This document shows positions 5,462 to 8,820 of a DNA stretch of 8,820 nt, piece after piece. Both the position numbers and the translations under genes were made by a program. The DNA is from Fusobacterium sp. (GTDB lineage: Bacteria; Fusobacteriota; Fusobacteriia; Fusobacteriales; Fusobacteriaceae): NCBI GenBank assembly GCA_030527385.1, contig JAUNAY010000048.1, forward strand, positions 1-8,820, read 5' to 3'. The stretch's first letter is position 1, and the number at the start of each line of letters is the position of its first letter. The notes beneath the pieces were generated by a model, which made no database searches, was not told the origin of the DNA, and saw only the letters and a list, made by a program, of their open reading frames with translations.

Positions 5462-6643
5462 ATGAACAATTTTACAGAAAAACTGGCAACACTTTTTGAA
5501 CAACATAAAGAGGAGTTTAAAGAACTTAACGAGTATCTTTATAACAACCCTGAATTAGGTTTAAAAGAGTTTAAAGCTTGTGCAGCACACACTGCTATAT
5601 TAAAAAAATATGGTTTTGAAGTAGAAACTGGTTTTGCTGGAATACCAACTGCTTTTATAGGAAAATTCACTTTAGGTAAGAACACTCCTAAAATTGCAAT
5701 TCTTGCTGAATATGATGCACTTCCTGGAGTTGGACACGGTTGTGGACATAATATCTTTGGTGTTACTAGTGTTGCTACTGGTATTATGATAAAAAATATT
5801 ATGGAAACTGAGAATATTGAAGGGGAGATTTTAGTTATTGGAACACCTGCAGAAGAGACAAATGGTGCTAAAGTTGATATGGCAAATCTTGGAGTATTTA
5901 ATGATATTGATGTAGCTATGGCTGTTCACCCTTGTGGAGAAGCACACTATAGAAGTGGAAGTTCTCAAGCTATGGAAGCTATTCAATTTACTTTTAAAGG
6001 AAAAACTGCTCACGCTGCTGGTGCTCCTCACGAAGGAATAAATGCTCTTGATGGAGTTTTAATGTTATTTAACTCAATTAATGCTTTGAGACAACAAACT
6101 CTTGAAACAGCAAGAATTCACGGAGTTATCACAAATGGAGGAAAAGCTGCTAATATAATTCCTGATCTTGCCGTAGCAAATTTCTATGTCAGAGCTAGAA
6201 CTCTTGATTATTTAAAAGGACTTGTTGAAAGAGTAAAAAATTGTGCAAAAGGTGCAGCACTTGCAACTGGAACAACTTTAGAAATAATGAACTATGAAAC
6301 AAGTTTTGCTGATCTTGTTACAAATAAAAAACTTTCTGAAACTTATGAAAAAAATCTTTGTTCTCTTGGTGTAACTGAAATAAGATCAAAAGAAAGTGGA
6401 GGTTCTACTGATATGGGAGATGTTAGCCATTGTTGTCCAACTATTCACCCTAGCTTCCCACTTACAACTAATCATCTTACAGGACATAGCATAGAATTTG
6501 CTTGTGCTTCTATTGCTCCCGAAGCTTATAAAGGAATGAAAGAAGCTGCATTGTCTATGTCACTTACTGCCTTAGATATTTTTAAAGATGCTGAACTTTT
6601 AAAAGAGATAAAAGAAGAATTTAAAAAAACTTTTAACAAATAA
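5462..6643 (+). CDS. M20-family amidohydrolase/dipeptidase (AbgB/PM20D2-like)
   Basis: Metal-dependent peptidase or amidohydrolase of the M20 family, 393 aa, full length. It has no signal peptide, so it is cytoplasmic. Visible motifs are AEYDALPGVGHGCGHN (82-97) with the metal-site Cys94 and His96, GTPAEET (127-133) with Glu131-Glu132 (general base and metal ligand), AVHP (154-157) with His156, the dimerisation-lid segment KTAHAAGAPHEGINALD (181-197), GGSTDMGDVSH (313-323) and TTNHLTGH (335-342) as the C-terminal metal histidine region. EYDALPGVGHGCGHN and GTPAEE resemble the AbgB (aminobenzoyl-glutamate hydrolase B) and PM20D2 (Xaa-Arg/Lys dipeptidase) branch. The exact substrate cannot be assigned. 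GGAGG at 5450-5454 supports the start. An amino-acid-binding protein follows after 60 bp, so a role in using imported peptides or acyl-amino acids is likely. Confidence 0.88.
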   Translation: MNNFTEKLATLFEQHKEEFKELNEYLYNNPELGLKEFKACAAHTAILKKYGFEVETGFAGIPTAFIGKFTLGKNTPKIAILAEYDALPGVGHGCGHNIFGVTSVATGIMIKNIMETENIEGEILVIGTPAEETNGAKVDMANLGVFNDIDVAMAVHPCGEAHYRSGSSQAMEAIQFTFKGKTAHAAGAPHEGINALDGVLMLFNSINALRQQTLETARIHGVITNGGKAANIIPDLAVANFYVRARTLDYLKGLVERVKNCAKGAALATGTTLEIMNYETSFADLVTNKKLSETYEKNLCSLGVTEIRSKESGGSTDMGDVSHCCPTIHPSFPLTTNHLTGHSIEFACASIAPEAYKGMKEAALSMSLTALDIFKDAELLKEIKEEFKKTFNK

Positions 6644-6651
6644 TAAACTCA

Positions 6652-6671
6652 AATATAAAAATATTTATATT
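6652..6671 (+). other. AT-only hairpin between the amidohydrolase and the binding protein
   Basis: AATATAAA (6652-6659) can pair with TTTATATT (6664-6671) around a 4-base loop in the 60-bp spacer. It contains only A-T pairs and no long T-run follows directly. It may separate expression of the two genes or be a chance product of AT-rich DNA. Confidence 0.25.
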
Positions 6672-6703
6672 ATAAAACTTTTATTAAAATGGAGGAAAAA
6701 AAT

Positions 6704-7468
6704 ATGAAAAAACTAATTTTACTTTTTATGATCGTGATCTCATCTTTTGCTTTTGGAGCTAAAAAACTTTATGTTGGTACAAATGCTGAATTTAAACCTT
6801 ATGAATATTTAGAAGGAAATGAACTTGTAGGATTTGATATTGAATTTATGGAAGCTGTTGCTAAAGAAATGGGATATGAAGTACACTGGGTTAATATGGG
6901 ATTTGACGGATTACTTCCAGCTTTACAAATGAAAAAAGTTGATGCTGTTATTGCTGGTATGGGACAAACACCTGAAAGAAAAAAAGCTGTTGAATTTTCT
7001 ATCCCTTATATGAGTGATTTAAAAGGAGAACATTATGTAATTGTTAATGAAAATAGCCCTATCACTAAAAAAGAACAATTAACAGGACAAAAAGTTGGAG
7101 TACAAATTGGAACTGTTCAAGAAGAATTTACTCTTGCTATTGGTGGTATCCCTCAACTATATAACGCTTGGACTGGTGCTTTAATGGATCTACAACAAAA
7201 TAAAATTGCTGGAGTTATTATTGCAGATGTTTCAGCAAAAGCGTATTTAAAAAATATGACTGGACTTAAAAAAGTTGACGTTGTTATTGATAATCAACCT
7301 GGAGCTTCAATTGCTTTTAGAAAAGGTGAAGTTGAATTAGCTAAATCAGCTACTGATGCTATTCTAAAATTACAAAACAATGGTGTTTATTTAGAACTAC
7401 TTAAAAAATACTTCCCTGAAAAAGTTGAAGAATTTCTAGCTTCTCAAAAAACTAAAGAAACTAAATAA
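6704..7468 (+). CDS. Periplasmic amino-acid-binding protein (SBP family 3)
   Basis: Solute-binding protein of the polar amino-acid ABC transporter type (SBP_bac_3), 254 aa. Residues 1-19 are a signal peptide (MKKLILLFMIVISSFAFGA, cleavage likely after Ala19) without a lipobox cysteine, so the mature protein should be free in the periplasm. The family pattern is clear: YVGTNAEFKPYEYL (23-36), GFDIEFMEAVAKEMG (43-57), FDGLLPALQMKKVDAVIAGM (67-86), TPERKKAVEFSIPY (89-102) with the conserved Arg92 that usually holds the ligand carboxylate, and Asp175 in VIIADVSAKAYL, usually contacting the amino group. The start is set at 6704 because GGAGG (6691-6695) lies eight bases upstream; an in-frame ATG at 6689 lies on the ribosome binding site itself. 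No permease or ATPase gene adjoins it, so it must share a transporter encoded elsewhere. The ligand is unknown; an amino acid or dipeptide product linked to the amidohydrolase is an inference. Confidence 0.9.
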   Translation: MKKLILLFMIVISSFAFGAKKLYVGTNAEFKPYEYLEGNELVGFDIEFMEAVAKEMGYEVHWVNMGFDGLLPALQMKKVDAVIAGMGQTPERKKAVEFSIPYMSDLKGEHYVIVNENSPITKKEQLTGQKVGVQIGTVQEEFTLAIGGIPQLYNAWTGALMDLQQNKIAGVIIADVSAKAYLKNMTGLKKVDVVIDNQPGASIAFRKGEVELAKSATDAILKLQNNGVYLELLKKYFPEKVEEFLASQKTKETK

Positions 7469-7499
7469 ACAAACTATCTAAAAATTTTTAAAAATTTAG

Positions 7500-7527
7500 T
7501 TTAAAAATATAAAAAATAGTTTATAAT
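7500..7527 (+). promoter_or_regulatory. Promoter-like TATAAT after the binding-protein gene
   Basis: A perfect -10 hexamer TATAAT (7522-7527), with TTTAAA (7500-7505) 16 bp upstream as a weak -35. Transcription would start about 7534 and meet the strong terminator at 7564-7596, giving a transcript of some 60 bases with no ORF. The surroundings are very AT-rich, so chance cannot be excluded. Confidence 0.35.
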
Positions 7528-7530
7528 ATA

Positions 7531-7596
7531 GGTAGCTAAAGATTTACCCGTCTTTGCTATCATAAAAACTCCACAGCCCTAACTGTGGAGTTTTTT
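7531..7596 (+). ncRNA. Candidate small structured RNA
   Basis: Between the TATAAT at 7522-7527 and the terminator lies a less AT-rich block that folds well. GGTAG and TAAAGA (7531-7542, with C7536 bulged) pair with TCTTTG and CTATC (7551-7561) around the loop TTTACCCG. The terminator hairpin follows at once. Promoter, 5' hairpin and terminator together look like a short independent RNA, or the 3' UTR of the binding-protein mRNA from which an sRNA could be processed. I recognise no known RNA family. Confidence 0.35.
7564..7596. terminator. Strong bidirectional terminator between convergent genes
   Basis: AAAAACTCCACAG (7564-7576) pairs perfectly with CTGTGGAGTTTTT (7583-7595) around the 6-base loop CCCTAA. 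The T-run serves the plus strand (7591-7596) and the A-run (7564-7568) gives U residues on the minus strand. It ends transcription of the binding protein from the left and of the regulator from the right, whose stop codon is 12 bp away. Confidence 0.93.
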
Positions 7597-7607
7597 CTTT
7601 AATATTT

Positions 7608-8820
7608 TTATTCTTCTATTATTCCAAAATATTTACCAGGAGAAACTCCCTCATATTTTCTAAATGTTCTAATAAATGTATTTGAACTATTATATCCTAC
7701 TAATTCTGCTAAATCTTTTATTCTTAGCCCTTCATTTCCTTGCATAATCTCTTTAGCTTTCTCTATTCTATATATACTTAAATAGTTTTTAAAATTATCT
7801 CCCATAACCTTTTTAAATAGTACACTTGTATATTTAAAAGAATGCCCTAAGTGATCAGCTAAATTTTCTAATGAAATATCTATCATATAGTTTTCTTCAA
7901 GGTATCTTTCTATTTTAATTTTGACACTTTCTATATCATTTTCCTCTTCTAGTTTTGTCAATTTGCATATAGCCAATATCTTTTCTTGAAAAACATTTTT
8001 CAAATCTACTGCATTATTAATCTCTAATATCTCATTAATTTTATACTCTTTAATATCTATACTATCATTTACTTCACTAAGTTGAATTAAAATTCTATTT
8101 AAAGTATTATATAATAACACTCCAAACTCTCTAATATATTTTTTGTCTATTACTTGTCCAGATTTTTGGTTAAACATCTCATCTATTATTCTTTTTACAC
8201 TTATCTCATTAGAACTTAAAGTTCTCAATATTAACTTAGATTCAACCTCAATAGGATAGTAATATTTATTAAAACTATTTTCTTTTATCTTATCTTGGAA
8301 AATTACACTATTTTGCTTATAAACATATTTGTAATCTAACATTTTTTTAGCAGTTCTATATGCCTTTGGCATCTGTAAAACATCTTTATATACATTAGTT
8401 ACCACTAAACTAAACTTTAAATTAAAGTTTCTATCTATATGTGAAACTAAACATTTTAATACTTCTTCTAACTCTTCTCTAGTTAAACGCTCCTCTAAAA
8501 TAAAAGCAATACTCTTATAGTCAATTCCAACTACTTCACATTTTACTTCTTCGGAAAAATATTTTAAAATATGTTCTTTTGATAAATTAAATTTATCAAA
8601 AATATTTTCTATCGAATCAATATCAAAAACTTCCATTATAACTACTCTATAGCTATCAACTTTAAAAATTTCTGAAATTTCATTTAAAAGTGATATATCC
8701 AAATGTTCTGTAATTCCTGTTATAAACTCTTTTATTCTTTTTTGCTTTTGATAATTTCTAAGTGTTAAAACTTTATTTTGTAATGAAAGATTTATATTTT
8801 GAATCTCCTCTATTTTATTT
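7608..8820 (-). CDS. AraC/YesN-type transcriptional regulator, N-terminus cut off by the window edge
   Basis: DNA-binding regulator of which 403 C-terminal residues are visible, numbered here from the first full codon at the right edge. The frame stays open to the edge; the possible TTG start at 8702 has no fitting ribosome binding site and lies inside continuous coding sequence. Residues 1-35 are a Gln/Asn/Lys-rich helical linker. Residues about 55-176 resemble the degenerate GGDEF-like domain found in YesN-type regulators, with TNVYKDVLQMPKAYRTAKKM (141-160) as its most typical part. Residues about 301-403 are an AraC domain with two helix-turn-helix units: ISLENLADHLGHS (315-327), and RIKDLAELVGYNSS (366-379) followed by TFIRTFRKYEGVSP. 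The missing part is probably a receiver domain or a membrane-bound sensor; the window cannot tell. It is convergent with the amidohydrolase and binding protein and may control them. Confidence 0.85.
   Translation of the reverse strand, partial: NKIEEIQNINLSLQNKVLTLRNYQKQKRIKEFITGITEHLDISLLNEISEIFKVDSYRVVIMEVFDIDSIENIFDKFNLSKEHILKYFSEEVKCEVVGIDYKSIAFILEERLTREELEEVLKCLVSHIDRNFNLKFSLVVTNVYKDVLQMPKAYRTAKKMLDYKYVYKQNSVIFQDKIKENSFNKYYYPIEVESKLILRTLSSNEISVKRIIDEMFNQKSGQVIDKKYIREFGVLLYNTLNRILIQLSEVNDSIDIKEYKINEILEINNAVDLKNVFQEKILAICKLTKLEEENDIESVKIKIERYLEENYMIDISLENLADHLGHSFKYTSVLFKKVMGDNFKNYLSIYRIEKAKEIMQGNEGLRIKDLAELVGYNSSNTFIRTFRKYEGVSPGKYFGIIEE

Noticed and set aside
6689..6703. ATG at 6689 as start of the amino-acid-binding protein
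   Set aside because: The ATG overlaps the Shine-Dalgarno GGAGG; starting at 6704 gives a normal signal peptide and proper spacing.
7531..7561. Known riboswitch (preQ1, c-di-GMP) in the hairpin after the binding-protein gene
   Set aside because: The ACCC loop and A-rich tail recall parts of these classes, but the conserved cores and pairing order are not present, and no ORF follows.
8700..8702. TTG at 8702 as the start of the AraC-type regulator
   Set aside because: The frame continues without a stop to the window edge, the upstream residues look like a normal helical linker, and no ribosome binding site fits; the gene is partial.

Overview
The window is very AT-rich DNA with strong AGGAGG ribosome binding sites, AGA as the usual arginine codon and A/T-ending codons throughout. 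Both solute-binding proteins carry signal-peptidase-I type signal peptides with no lipobox cysteine, which points to a cell with a true periplasm (diderm) rather than a Gram-positive. Together this suggests a Fusobacterium-like chromosome. That is inference from composition and protein style; no rRNA or marker gene is present.

Left half (1-5151) is a phosphate-starvation locus. On the minus strand lie pstS (periplasmic phosphate-binding protein) and, after an intrinsic terminator, a PhoB-type response regulator; a further gene, probably the sensor kinase, should follow off the left edge. Divergent on the plus strand is pstC-pstA-pstB-phoU (two permeases, ATPase, signalling regulator). The 210 bp between pstS and pstC hold the most striking signal in the window: two mirror-image arrays of four TTWAYA-like hexamers (TTAACA, TTTACA, TTAATA), each at an exact 11-bp period. 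They face outward, lie 6 bp apart, and each is followed after 9 bp by a -10-like hexamer. These look like Pho boxes of the TTWACA-N5-TTWACA kind, through which the encoded regulator would control both arms and, through pstS, perhaps itself.

The 310-bp spacer 5152-5461 is a complex leader. It contains a dyad overlapping a promoter-like TTGACT-N17-TATACC, a 25-codon ORF with a near-perfect Shine-Dalgarno and clustered Arg codons (AGA, AGG, AGG), a terminator-like hairpin whose left arm is made of those Arg codons, another hairpin, and a strong intrinsic terminator just before the next gene. It reads like an attenuated leader for the downstream peptide/amino-acid module.

Right half (5462-8820) is an M20-family amidohydrolase/dipeptidase related to AbgB/PM20D2, followed by an orphan periplasmic family-3 amino-acid-binding protein. 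Next come a promoter-like -10, a small structured RNA candidate and a strong bidirectional terminator. Convergent to these is a large AraC/YesN-type regulator whose N-terminus runs off the right edge. The module probably takes up or senses an amino acid or small peptide and cleaves a dipeptide or acyl-amino acid; the substrate cannot be read from the sequence.
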